Assembly: GCA_021323735.1 (NCBI GenBank) | Contig: JAJPKM010000036.1 | Coordinates: 186,001-250,000, forward strand | Length of the DNA: 64,000 bases | From: Gammaproteobacteria bacterium | GTDB taxonomy: Bacteria; Pseudomonadota; Gammaproteobacteria; Steroidobacterales; Steroidobacteraceae | Reading direction: 5' to 3' | Part shown: in pieces, positions 56,855 to 64,000 of the stretch | How positions within the stretch are numbered: the first letter of the stretch is position 1 | How the letters are laid out: each line of letters begins with the position of its first letter | The notes under the pieces: model-generated | What the model was told of the DNA's origin: nothing | Seen by the model: the letters and a program-made list of their open reading frames with translations, nothing else | Databases searched by the model: none | Program-made: the position numbers and the translations under genes

Positions 56855-57301
56855 CTATTTGCTGTTCCAACGGACGATGAGATTCAAGTGGTCCTTCTCG
56901 CGCCGCAGCCCGAGCGGACTCCAGGAAATGACCAGGTCCTTGACCGCAAACGCGAACACCATGGTTCCCGCTACGCCTAACACGAAATACCAACGCCCGA
57001 TGGCTACCTGGATGGATAGCCCCAGCGCGGCTAGAACCACCCCCACAACGACGCCTGTTGCACCGATGGTCGATTCCAAGCAGAAGCAATGAGCCTCTCG
57101 GCGATGCCCGGTCGATTCCGACATCCGGCTGCGCAGAAGAATGGCGGTGTCGCGTACCAGACTATGCGCGAGCAGCAGCGCCGAGAGGCTTAAGGCAAGC
57201 TGCCAAAGGGGCATGGTGGGGGCAAAGTAGGGCCAGGCCAGCCAACTGGCTGGCGCCAGCACTGCAATCACCGATACTTCAATCCATTCCGCTCGCGTCA
57301 T
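56855..57301 (-). CDS. Small four-helix membrane protein
   Basis: A 148-residue protein with about four hydrophobic helices (6-25, 30-50, 78-98, 104-122) and a charged end (SPLGLRREKDHLNLIVRWNSK). A GATGVVVGVVLAALGLSIQ stretch lies in the third. I recognise no family. It converges on the CBS-domain gene with 57 bp between. Confidence 0.65.
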   Translation of the reverse strand: MTRAEWIEVSVIAVLAPASWLAWPYFAPTMPLWQLALSLSALLLAHSLVRDTAILLRSRMSESTGHRREAHCFCLESTIGATGVVVGVVLAALGLSIQVAIGRWYFVLGVAGTMVFAFAVKDLVISWSPLGLRREKDHLNLIVRWNSK

Positions 57302-57603
57302 TTCGACTCAGTGGGCCGGGGATTAATCGCACATCGTGTACGCCATATTACTCAAGAGGCGTGATGTTGGATGCGAAGGAGGTCATGTCTCGCAACCAAC
57401 CGGTCCATGGCGTAATGGCCATAGATTAAGTCAATCGGCAAGTGCTGTTTGGGCGTGTACCGGATGCCGATGGAAGAGATGTGATCCAGCGCACACCGCG
57501 CGCATGTGATGAGCCAGTGCGTCACTTTTGTGCGACCGGTCTTCAGTCCGAGGGTCACTAACCCAGGTATCTTCTGACACCAAATGGACCTCAATAGACA
57601 CGT
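57302..57603. other. Intergenic region, possibly a small reverse gene
   Basis: About 300 bp. A reverse frame (57352-57639) of 95 residues contains one CxxC (LITCARCALDH) and some regular-looking sequence, but overlaps the following gene's start and has no recognisable family. A real small gene is possible but not supported. Confidence 0.35.
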
Positions 57604-58251
57604 ATGACACAACAGCGGCGCGCTTCGAATTGGTCGCAACGGCGGGGCTACATAGTGTCCGCGTTGATTGCACTGGTTGCGCTCATATTGGTGTGCGGTA
57701 CCACCTGGGCGGTGCTCAGCCTGCCCAAGGCACCGAGCGTTGCGATGGAGGCGGCCGACGACCCCGAGGTTGCCGCCAGCTCGCCCTCGGTCGAGAGCAT
57801 GATCGCCGACGCGGTGCGGGATGATCCTGACCCGCCCACGGTCCCCGATGCATCAAAGCTCGGGAGTAAGAGCCGAACTGTGTCCGCCCAGGGCGCGGCG
57901 CAGCACATCGACCGGACGGAAAGGATCAGCGTGGCGTCGGCGTCATACGCGATTCGCGCAGGCGAGAAATTTGCGGAAATTCGCGTTCACCGCTCCACCG
58001 GATCCAAGCGCGGCACGAGCTTCGACTGGTGGACCGAACCGGGATCCGCCCTCGAGGGCACCGACTTCGTACCCCAGACGCGAGCGACGATGTTCTTCCC
58101 GTCCGGCGTGCATGAGGTCAGTCTGTTCATCAAGCTCGTTCCCAATGCCCCTCGAAAGCGGACCGCCGTGTTTTACGCCGTCCTCGGCAATCCCAGCACC
58201 GGCAGTGCATTGGGTGCCCCATCGAAGGCCGCGGTGTCGCTGCATCCGTGA
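57604..58251 (+). CDS. Membrane-anchored protein with Calx-beta-like domain
   Basis: A 215-residue protein with one transmembrane helix (about 16-38) and a Pro/Asp-rich linker (45-100). A C-terminal Calx-beta-like domain (about 110-205) contains SFDWWTEPGSALEGTDFVPQTRA, FFPSGVHEVSLFIKLVPN and RTAVFYAVL. Calx-beta domains bind Ca2+ through acidic loops and occur in adhesins and surface proteins. Function unknown; it is likely exposed to the periplasm. Confidence 0.75.
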   Translation: MTQQRRASNWSQRRGYIVSALIALVALILVCGTTWAVLSLPKAPSVAMEAADDPEVAASSPSVESMIADAVRDDPDPPTVPDASKLGSKSRTVSAQGAAQHIDRTERISVASASYAIRAGEKFAEIRVHRSTGSKRGTSFDWWTEPGSALEGTDFVPQTRATMFFPSGVHEVSLFIKLVPNAPRKRTAVFYAVLGNPSTGSALGAPSKAAVSLHP

Positions 58252-58307
58252 CGCCTCATGGTTTTGAGTGCCGCGACTGAGCACCGGATACTCGCCGCGT
58301 TGTAGGA

Positions 58308-59066
58308 TCAATGCCCCACGCTGTTCGGTGCCACCACCCCGAGAATGGGCCCCATGTCGTATCCGCGATCTTCACGGCTCAATCGGGGCGCGTATAGGCT
58401 CGATATCGACCCATCCAGGTAAAGCGCTTCGCGGCAATGTACGTGATCGCGGAAGTAGCCGGCGAACGCGTAGAAGGTCACCGGTGAGTCGCTGATCGCG
58501 AAGACGACAATCTCGGGGGAGGGTGCGCAAACACCGTTTCTGATCTTCCGCCATGGCGAACCGGGAGCCATCACGGCCGAAGTGGTGATCTCCCCGTCGT
58601 GGACCAGCATGGGGCCGGATTGTGTCGCGAGCTGCGGCTTGGGCTTCTCATCCCAGTACGCACTCGTCGTGATCACCCGCGCGGATTCGCCTTCCACCAG
58701 AAAAACACCGTTGGGTTGCTGGGAGAAATTGCCGGAACCGGTGTGTCGGTTCAGCGGGAACAGTTCGACTCCCTCGGCCACGAACAATCCCACCGGTGAG
58801 AAATTCGGCTGGTACATGCCGCCGTTCATGGCAAACACCAGGTTCTTGCCGTGGTGCTCCAAGTCCTCACGCAGCGCGGAGAATTGACGATACGGCTGGC
58901 CTGCGCCGTCACGCCAGAATAGGTCGAGGTGTTCGCGGCGTAAATCTACTCGACACGCGGTGAAGGATGCCTCGCCGACGCTTTCCCGTGCACACTCGAC
59001 GGCGTGAACTGTTCCGCAGCCGATGAGCAATGCGCCGAGAACAGCCAGCAGCTTTGTACGGCGCAT
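58308..59066 (-). CDS. Phosphodiester glycosidase family (NAGPA-type) exported protein
   Basis: A 252-residue protein with a signal peptide (about 23 residues) and the NAGPA/phosphodiester glycosidase fold: VFAMNGGMYQPNFSPVGLFVAEG is the family hallmark, followed by NGVFLVEGESARVI and PGSPWRKIRNGVC. Such enzymes remove GlcNAc or related sugars from phosphodiesters, and bacterial members are linked to cell-wall or exopolysaccharide metabolism. Its ATG overlaps the L,D-transpeptidase stop by one base (TGATG), so the two are coupled. Confidence 0.85.
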   Translation of the reverse strand: MRRTKLLAVLGALLIGCGTVHAVECARESVGEASFTACRVDLRREHLDLFWRDGAGQPYRQFSALREDLEHHGKNLVFAMNGGMYQPNFSPVGLFVAEGVELFPLNRHTGSGNFSQQPNGVFLVEGESARVITTSAYWDEKPKPQLATQSGPMLVHDGEITTSAVMAPGSPWRKIRNGVCAPSPEIVVFAISDSPVTFYAFAGYFRDHVHCREALYLDGSISSLYAPRLSREDRGYDMGPILGVVAPNSVGH

Positions 59067-60109
59067 CAGCCACCCGCGGGCGGGGTAGCCGACGCGGTCG
59101 ATGCCGGCTCTGCCTCCGGCGGCGTGGGTAGATCTGCCTCCAGGCCCACGGTGGCAATGACGCCGTCGGCCTTTTGCAGGACCTCACGGGCATAGTCCCA
59201 ATGGATGGCGACGGTGGTGTCGCCGACTGCGGCCTTCAACATGTCGGAAAACTGATCGATGTCGGGTTCAAAGCTCTGACCCTCGGCATCGACCGGTGGA
59301 TGCGCCTCGAGCAACAACTCTCCGTCGACCCATGCCACCTTCACCGGATCGTTGATCAGATGCACCGGGGTACCGACGGGAATCAAAGGAAACAGCGCCG
59401 CAACGTCGGTGGGGTACATGCGAATGCAGCCATGAGTCACCGCCAGTCCGACCGCAATGGGATTGTTGGTGCCATGAATGAGATAGGTCCCGTTGCCGGC
59501 TGCCAAGCGCATGGCAAAGGCTCCGAGCGGATTGTCCGGTCCCGGACCCACCTTGGGTGGCAGCGGATCGCCGGCTGCGGCGTGTTCCTTGCGCACAGAT
59601 TCCGGTGGATACCAGGTCGGATCCTTCTGCTTCTGAATGACATGGGTGGTACCCAGCGGCGTGCGCCAATCCATCTTTCCGATGCTCACCGGATAAGTGA
59701 TGACTTGAATCGGACCGCCGCGTTTAGGCTTCGGATAATAGTAGAGTCGATGCTCCGGAAGGTTGACGACGATTCCCTCATGCGGACCCGATGGCAGGAT
59801 ATGCCGCCCAGGGACCACGAGCAGCTTGCCGGCTCCCGGTAGCCAGGGATCGACGCCGGGATTGACCCGGATCAGCTCCTCGGAACCGAGACTGTACGCT
59901 CGTGCCAGATCATAAAGTGTGTCTGAATAAGCCGTGATGATGGTCTGGTCTTCGCCAACCACCAGGTCATCAGATTTGGACAGCGTATAGGTCGTCGCGT
60001 TCGCTTCAAGAGAGGCGGTCACGGCAAGCAGGGCGAACAAAACCACCGGCACCGCGGTTTCCGCGATCCGGCGATGCGCGAGTTTGGTATTTAAATTCAA
60101 ATCATCCAC
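59066..60109 (-). CDS. L,D-transpeptidase (ErfK/YbiS family)
   Basis: A 347-residue periplasmic enzyme. A signal peptide (about 36 residues) and a LysM-like segment (about 55-100, TIITAYSDTLYDLARAYSLG) precede the YkuD domain (about 115-245). The active site reads HGTNNPIAVGLAVTHGCIRM, with the catalytic Cys in the HGCIRM motif. It makes 3-3 cross-links or attaches lipoprotein to peptidoglycan. The C-terminal 90 residues are Pro/Ala/Thr-rich. It is cotranscribed with the phosphodiester glycosidase. Confidence 0.92.
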   Translation of the reverse strand: MDDLNLNTKLAHRRIAETAVPVVLFALLAVTASLEANATTYTLSKSDDLVVGEDQTIITAYSDTLYDLARAYSLGSEELIRVNPGVDPWLPGAGKLLVVPGRHILPSGPHEGIVVNLPEHRLYYYPKPKRGGPIQVITYPVSIGKMDWRTPLGTTHVIQKQKDPTWYPPESVRKEHAAAGDPLPPKVGPGPDNPLGAFAMRLAAGNGTYLIHGTNNPIAVGLAVTHGCIRMYPTDVAALFPLIPVGTPVHLINDPVKVAWVDGELLLEAHPPVDAEGQSFEPDIDQFSDMLKAAVGDTTVAIHWDYAREVLQKADGVIATVGLEADLPTPPEAEPASTASATPPAGG

Positions 60110-60182
60110 CTGATAAGCCTAGCACGTGCCGGGCTCCTTTGACTCGCGGTATGCTTGTTGGCTTTCATCAGGGGTGAACGCA

Positions 60183-61055
60183 ATGACTCGAGTACGTTTC
60201 AGCCGATGGATGACTTTGGGGCTTTTGCTACTAGCCGCTTCCCCGCTCAGCGCGCAGATCAATCGTGATTGGACCGCGCCAATCGCCCCATTCCGAGTTG
60301 CCGGCAATTTGTACTATGTGGGCAGCAAGGATCTGGCCTCATATCTCATCGTCACCCCCGAGGGCGGGATTCTCATCAATTCGAGTTTGGAGGTCTCCGT
60401 TCCCCTGATACGCAGCAGCGTGGAGCAGCTCGGATTCAAGTTCAACGACATCAAGGTCCTTTTGATCAGCCATGCACATTTTGATCACGACGCCGGCAGT
60501 GCCGAGTTGATACGGCAGACCGGCGCCAAGTACATGGTGATGGATGGCGATGTGCCCGTGGTCGAGAGCGGGGGCGCCACCGATTTCGCGTATGCCAAGG
60601 ACACTTACCCGGCGGCAAAGGTCAATCGCGTGCTGCATGATGGAGATGAAGTGAAGCTCGGCGGTACGGTTCTGGTGGCGCACAAGACGGCAGGTCACAC
60701 CCGCGGGTGCACAACCTGGACGATGCAAGTGAAGGAGGGTGGGCGATTGCTGAACGTCGTCATCGTCGGCAGCTGGAATGTGAATCCGGGCTGGCGGCTC
60801 GTGGACCACCCGGGTCAGCCGGCGTCGTATCCGGGAATCGCGGCCGACTATCGACGCACATTCGCCACCTTGAAGGGTCTGCCCTGCGATGTTTTTCTGG
60901 GAGCGCACGGCGCTTACTTCGGGATGCTGGCCAAATTAAACCGAATAGAAGCCGGCGCGAAGGAGAACGTGTGGATTGACCCCCAGGGTTATCAGGCCGC
61001 GGTCGCGGAGCGTGAAGGTGCATTCGAGCAGGAACTGAAGCGCCAGGAAAACTAG
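60183..61055 (+). CDS. Metallo-beta-lactamase, subclass B3-like
   Basis: A 290-residue periplasmic enzyme with a signal (SPLSAQ). The zinc sites match subclass B3: HAHFDHDAG (two His, Asp, His), GHTRGCT (third His) and GAHGAYFGM (late His). B3 enzymes hydrolyse penicillins, cephalosporins and carbapenems, but environmental members may have other substrates. The ATG at 60183 begins the signal peptide. It is divergent from the L,D-transpeptidase, which gives a plausible cell-wall context. Confidence 0.88.
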   Translation: MTRVRFSRWMTLGLLLLAASPLSAQINRDWTAPIAPFRVAGNLYYVGSKDLASYLIVTPEGGILINSSLEVSVPLIRSSVEQLGFKFNDIKVLLISHAHFDHDAGSAELIRQTGAKYMVMDGDVPVVESGGATDFAYAKDTYPAAKVNRVLHDGDEVKLGGTVLVAHKTAGHTRGCTTWTMQVKEGGRLLNVVIVGSWNVNPGWRLVDHPGQPASYPGIAADYRRTFATLKGLPCDVFLGAHGAYFGMLAKLNRIEAGAKENVWIDPQGYQAAVAEREGAFEQELKRQEN

Positions 61056-61071
61056 GTTTCTGCAATACTTC

Positions 61072-61872
61072 ATGCCGAATCCTGTGCCGCAACTGCTGGC
61101 CGCCGACGAACCGCCCGCCTTCCAGGAATGGCAGGCTCGAGGCCGGTCGGCCTTCATCATCGTGGTGGATCATGCCGGCGCGCGCATTCCGCGCTGCCTT
61201 GGGAGTCTTGGCCTCGCACCCGTCGACCTCGAGCGGCACATCGCCTGGGACATCGGTGCACTCGGTGTGGCGCGAGGCGTGGCGGCCGCGCTCGATGCGC
61301 CGTTGATCGCGCAGAACTATTCACGTCTGGTGATCGATTGCAATCGCGATCCGCAAGTCGCGACTTCGATACCCCATGTCAGCGAAACCAGTGAGATTCC
61401 CGGCAACATGAATTTGAGCGCTGAGCAGATCGCGCTGCGGCGTGCCGAGATCTTCGAGCCCTATCATCGTAGGATTCGCGAAATCATCGATGAACGCCGG
61501 GCTGCAAAGCGGCCTGCCATCTTGGTGGCGCAGCACACCATGACCGATGTGTACCACGGCGTGCGCCGCAGCATGCACGCCGCCATTCTGTACAATCGGG
61601 ACCGACGTTTTGCCGGTATGGTGCTGGATCAACTGCGGCGCAACACCGATGTGATCGTCGCGGACAATGAGCCCTACTTCGTCAGCGACCAAACCGACTA
61701 CACGGTGCCGCACCACGCCGAGGCACGTTCTTTGCCCTATGTGGAAATCGAAATTCGCCAGGACTTGGTCCGCGATCGGCCGGGCCAAGCCGCATGGGCT
61801 AAGCGCATCGCCGGCGCGCTGCAAGATGCCGAAGCAGAATTCAACGCAACCCACTATGGAGAAAAACCGTGA
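61072..61872 (+). CDS. N-formylglutamate amidohydrolase
   Basis: A 266-residue cytosolic hydrolase of the N-formylglutamate amidohydrolase family (VDHAGARIPRCLGSLGL, DIGALGVARGVAAALDAPLI, YSRLVIDCNRDP, PAILVAQHTMTD, YVEIEIRQDLV). In histidine catabolism the enzyme (HutG) releases formate and glutamate. No other hut gene is nearby, so another N-acyl amino acid may be the substrate. The stop overlaps the next gene's GTG by 4 bp. Confidence 0.9.
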   Translation: MPNPVPQLLAADEPPAFQEWQARGRSAFIIVVDHAGARIPRCLGSLGLAPVDLERHIAWDIGALGVARGVAAALDAPLIAQNYSRLVIDCNRDPQVATSIPHVSETSEIPGNMNLSAEQIALRRAEIFEPYHRRIREIIDERRAAKRPAILVAQHTMTDVYHGVRRSMHAAILYNRDRRFAGMVLDQLRRNTDVIVADNEPYFVSDQTDYTVPHHAEARSLPYVEIEIRQDLVRDRPGQAAWAKRIAGALQDAEAEFNATHYGEKP

Positions 61873-62666
61873 ATCGCCCATCCACGGCGCCGGCGCTCTT
61901 CGTGTCCCATGGCGCTCCGACATTTGCCCTCGAGCCGGGGTTGCTCGGACCGAAACTGAAGCGCCTGGGTGAGCAGTTGAGCCGGCTGACCGCCGTGGCC
62001 GTCGTATCGGCACACTGGCAAACGGCCAGCGTTCAGGTGATGCGCACGGCAGCGCCGGGGACCATCCATGACTTCGGCGGCTTTCCTCCGGCCCTGTACC
62101 GAATGCAATACCCTGCGCCTGGCGCGCCGGCGTTGGCCGATGAGACCGGAGCGCTGCTCGAGGCGGCAGGATTCGAAGTGACTTTCGATGAGCGCCGCGG
62201 ACTGGATCATGGCGTGTGGGTGCCTCTGTTATACCTGCTGCCGGCGGCGCAGGTTCCCGTCTTTCAGGTGTCCTTGCCGTTCGCGAGCGACGCGGAACAG
62301 GCCCTCGAACTCGGCCAGGCACTCAAACCGCTGCGTCAGCGCGGCATACTGGTGATGGGTTCCGGCAGCCTTACGCACAATCTGCGCGAGATGGGGCAGA
62401 GCGATCCCGGCCACACGTCCTATGCGCTGGAATTCACCGCCTGGGTGCGTCGACAGGTACAGGAAAGGAATATCGAGGCGCTGACCGACTATCGGCGGCG
62501 CGCCCCGCATGCCCTGCGTGCGCATCCCACCGAGGAGCATTTTCTGCCCCTGCTGGTGGCGGTCGGCGCCGGCGGTGATGAGAATGTCGACGTCATCGAT
62601 GGCGGCATGACCTATGGGGTGCTGTCCATGGAATCCTATGTGTTCGGCGGTCCGGCGGCGGGTTGA
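61869..62666 (+). CDS. DODA-type extradiol aromatic-ring dioxygenase
   Basis: A 265-residue protein of the LigB / YgiD (4,5-DOPA dioxygenase) type: SHGAPTFALEPG at the start, SAHWQTASVQV, a YPAPGAPALAD helix, DHGVWVPLLYLLP, LVMGSGSLTHNLREM and HPTEEHFLPLLVAVGA. The His and Glu residues are the Fe(II) or Zn ligands. It opens aromatic rings. GTG start (61869) overlaps the amidohydrolase stop; the two form an operon. Confidence 0.9.
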   Translation: MNRPSTAPALFVSHGAPTFALEPGLLGPKLKRLGEQLSRLTAVAVVSAHWQTASVQVMRTAAPGTIHDFGGFPPALYRMQYPAPGAPALADETGALLEAAGFEVTFDERRGLDHGVWVPLLYLLPAAQVPVFQVSLPFASDAEQALELGQALKPLRQRGILVMGSGSLTHNLREMGQSDPGHTSYALEFTAWVRRQVQERNIEALTDYRRRAPHALRAHPTEEHFLPLLVAVGAGGDENVDVIDGGMTYGVLSMESYVFGGPAAG

Positions 62667-62795
62667 GCCACGGATCGCTGTTGCCTAGCAGGCAGTCAGT
62701 TCGCGCGCTCGGGCCGCGAGGCATGTGAAGCTGCATTGACCTGGATGGCACGGTAAGCTTTAGGTTGCGTTACGACAAAAGGCAGGAGTCCCGCA

Positions 62796-63437
62796 TTGGA
62801 TGTTCATCCGCCTCATGAACGGATCCGCTCGTGGAAGGATTTTGTCCTCCACTTGCTGACGATCACCATCGGTCTGTTGATCGCGCTCGCACTCGAAGCG
62901 GCCGTCCAATCGATGCATCATCGCCACATGGTCCGGGACGCACGCGCGAATCTGCGGCGTGAGTTCGTGGTGAACCAGAAGTTGTACGCCGAGAATTTGC
63001 GCAGCGTGCAAACCAAATTGGTGGAACTCCGGGAAAACATCGATCAATTAAGAACGCTGCGCGCCGGCAAGACACCGGAGCACTTCGATCTGCGGTGGAG
63101 CTTCGCCTTCAATGGGTTCGTCGATTCTGCCTGGACGAGCGCGCGCGATATCGGCGCCGTCAGCTACATGCAACCCGAAGTTATCGAGAAGTATTCGGAG
63201 CTTTACCGCCAGCAGACCTTTGTGAACGCGGCCGGTGTCAGCATTTTGCTCGACGAGGCCAAGGCGGCAGCGCCATTGATCTTTGCCAAGGGCGGCAAGG
63301 ATCCCAAGGATCTCTCACCGAGCGATATTCAGGCCATGCTGCTGTCGGCGGCCGAATTCGAGGGGCGTGTCGAGATATTGCAGCAGATCATGAAACCCCT
63401 GGATGAGGATTATACGGAGCTATTGCGGCAGCCTTAG
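62796..63437 (+). CDS. Single-pass membrane protein of unknown function
   Basis: A 213-residue protein with one membrane segment (about 18-38, VLHLLTITIGLLIALALEAAV), then a helical, partly coiled-coil region (about 40-100) and a C-terminal helical domain. It starts with TTG at 62796, preceded by GGAG at 7 bp. The segments resemble the group of small bacterial membrane proteins of the DUF6090 type, but I am not sure. Function unknown. Confidence 0.65.
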   Translation: MDVHPPHERIRSWKDFVLHLLTITIGLLIALALEAAVQSMHHRHMVRDARANLRREFVVNQKLYAENLRSVQTKLVELRENIDQLRTLRAGKTPEHFDLRWSFAFNGFVDSAWTSARDIGAVSYMQPEVIEKYSELYRQQTFVNAAGVSILLDEAKAAAPLIFAKGGKDPKDLSPSDIQAMLLSAAEFEGRVEILQQIMKPLDEDYTELLRQP

Positions 63438-63513
63438 CCAATGGGAAAAACGGGCCACGCCATGTCGATGCGATAGAAGTACGACATGTTGCCGGCGGTA
63501 GCTGCAGTCACCG

Positions 63514-64000
63514 CTACGGCGTCGCCGGCGTCTCGCCTCGTAGTACTTGGAGATAGCGAGCCCGCTCGATATTTCCGCCGCTCAACACCAGCGCGACATT
63601 GCTATCCTTCATGCGCGGTCCGTCCTGCAGCAGTGCGGCCAGCGGCGCGGCGGCCGCGCCTTCGACCACCTGATGGGTGTCGTCGAAATAAATCCGCATG
63701 GCTTCGGCGATCTCGTCCTCGCTGACTCGAACCCAGCGCGAAACTCCGCGGCAAATGGTGGCGATGGCCTGCGCATTCGGCTCTCGGGTGGCGAGCCCGT
63801 CGGCAAAGGTGCTGGCGGAGGGGTGCATCACGGGCGTGCCTGCTGCGTAGGACAACGCGGTGGCCGGTGCTTTGGACGGACTGACCCCGATGATTTCCGT
63901 CGACAGCCCGAGCAAGTCGCGGACCGCAATCAATCCGCAGATTCCCGAGCCCATTCCCACCCCGACATACACCGCGTCCAATTTGCCGCCGCCCCGGAAC
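63514..64000 (-). CDS. Threonine dehydratase-like PLP enzyme, C-terminal part, cut by window edge
   Basis: The readable 162 residues are the C-terminal part of a fold-type II PLP enzyme: the glycine-rich phosphate-binding loop YVGVGMGSGICGL, EIIGVSP, FADGLATREP, VEGAAAAPLAALL and VALVLSGGNIE. This matches threonine/serine dehydratases and relatives such as EutB-type enzymes. The PLP-binding Lys lies outside the window. Substrate cannot be told. Confidence 0.9.
   Translation of the reverse strand, partial: FRGGGKLDAVYVGVGMGSGICGLIAVRDLLGLSTEIIGVSPSKAPATALSYAAGTPVMHPSASTFADGLATREPNAQAIATICRGVSRWVRVSEDEIAEAMRIYFDDTHQVVEGAAAAPLAALLQDGPRMKDSNVALVLSGGNIERARYLQVLRGETPATP

Noticed and set aside
57352-57639. 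A 95-residue reverse frame with a CxxC motif
   Set aside because: It overlaps the start of the Calx-beta gene and has no family I can name; mentioned only as a possibility.

Overview
The window is GC-rich chromosomal DNA, apparently from a gammaproteobacterium. The coaBC / DUF4124 / pyrE order, an UrcA-family protein, a XanB2-type chorismatase and many exported peptidases fit the Xanthomonadales / Nevskiales / Steroidobacterales group. That placement is inferred from gene content and was not tested by phylogeny. Most of the window is dense, ordinary chromosome. The exception is a patchwork from about 22.7 to 32 kb that is anchored on a tRNA-Gly gene.

1-22.3 kb is housekeeping and envelope DNA. 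It holds coaBC (cut by the window edge), a DUF4124 protein, pyrE, an AmpG-like transporter, a MarC protein whose 3' end overlaps trmB, a lipoprotein phospholipase D, a LytTR two-component pair, an UrcA protein, an M28 peptidase, a beta-propeller lipoprotein, an aldo/keto reductase, a DUF2844/DUF3443 pair, an orphan chorismatase, a tricorn-like protease, a cupin and an amidase.

22.7-32 kb is an accretion array. A tRNA-Gly(CCC) gene is followed by three more copies of its last 22-23 bp, at 25984, 27707 and 29671. They delimit three gene cassettes of about 3.2, 1.7 and 2.0 kb. Cassette 1 carries a predicted PD-(D/E)XK nuclease-like protein and a RES/ParS toxin-antitoxin pair. Cassette 2 carries a lipoprotein and a truncated ORF6N gene. 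Cassette 3 carries HipBA. Each cassette ends in a related 150-160 bp sequence containing the palindrome CCAATG-GCCG-CATTGG just before the tRNA-derived core. No integrase is visible. Degenerate copies at 26079 and 31843, a beheaded AAA ATPase and an ECF sigma operon extend the mosaic to about 32 kb. This array is the most unusual structure here.

32-41.7 kb is mixed stress and envelope DNA. It includes an unknown anchored protein, a MerR regulator with a canonical mer operator driving a glutaredoxin-MauE fusion instead of merTPA, an exported catalase-peroxidase with an OxyR-like site, a DUF4382 lipoprotein with a tandem domain duplication, an HExxH protein, and a CadC-type regulator with TPRs.

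42-64 kb is rich in exported hydrolases: an SGNH hydrolase, an S9 peptidase, a Tat-type amidase, M13 and M61 metallopeptidases, an amidohydrolase, a propeller/retropepsin-like/PDZ protein, a phosphodiester glycosidase with an L,D-transpeptidase, a B3-type metallo-beta-lactamase, an N-formylglutamate amidohydrolase, a DODA-type dioxygenase, and a PLP-dependent dehydratase cut by the right edge. Several of these genes overlap or abut and probably form operons for peptide scavenging and cell-wall turnover.
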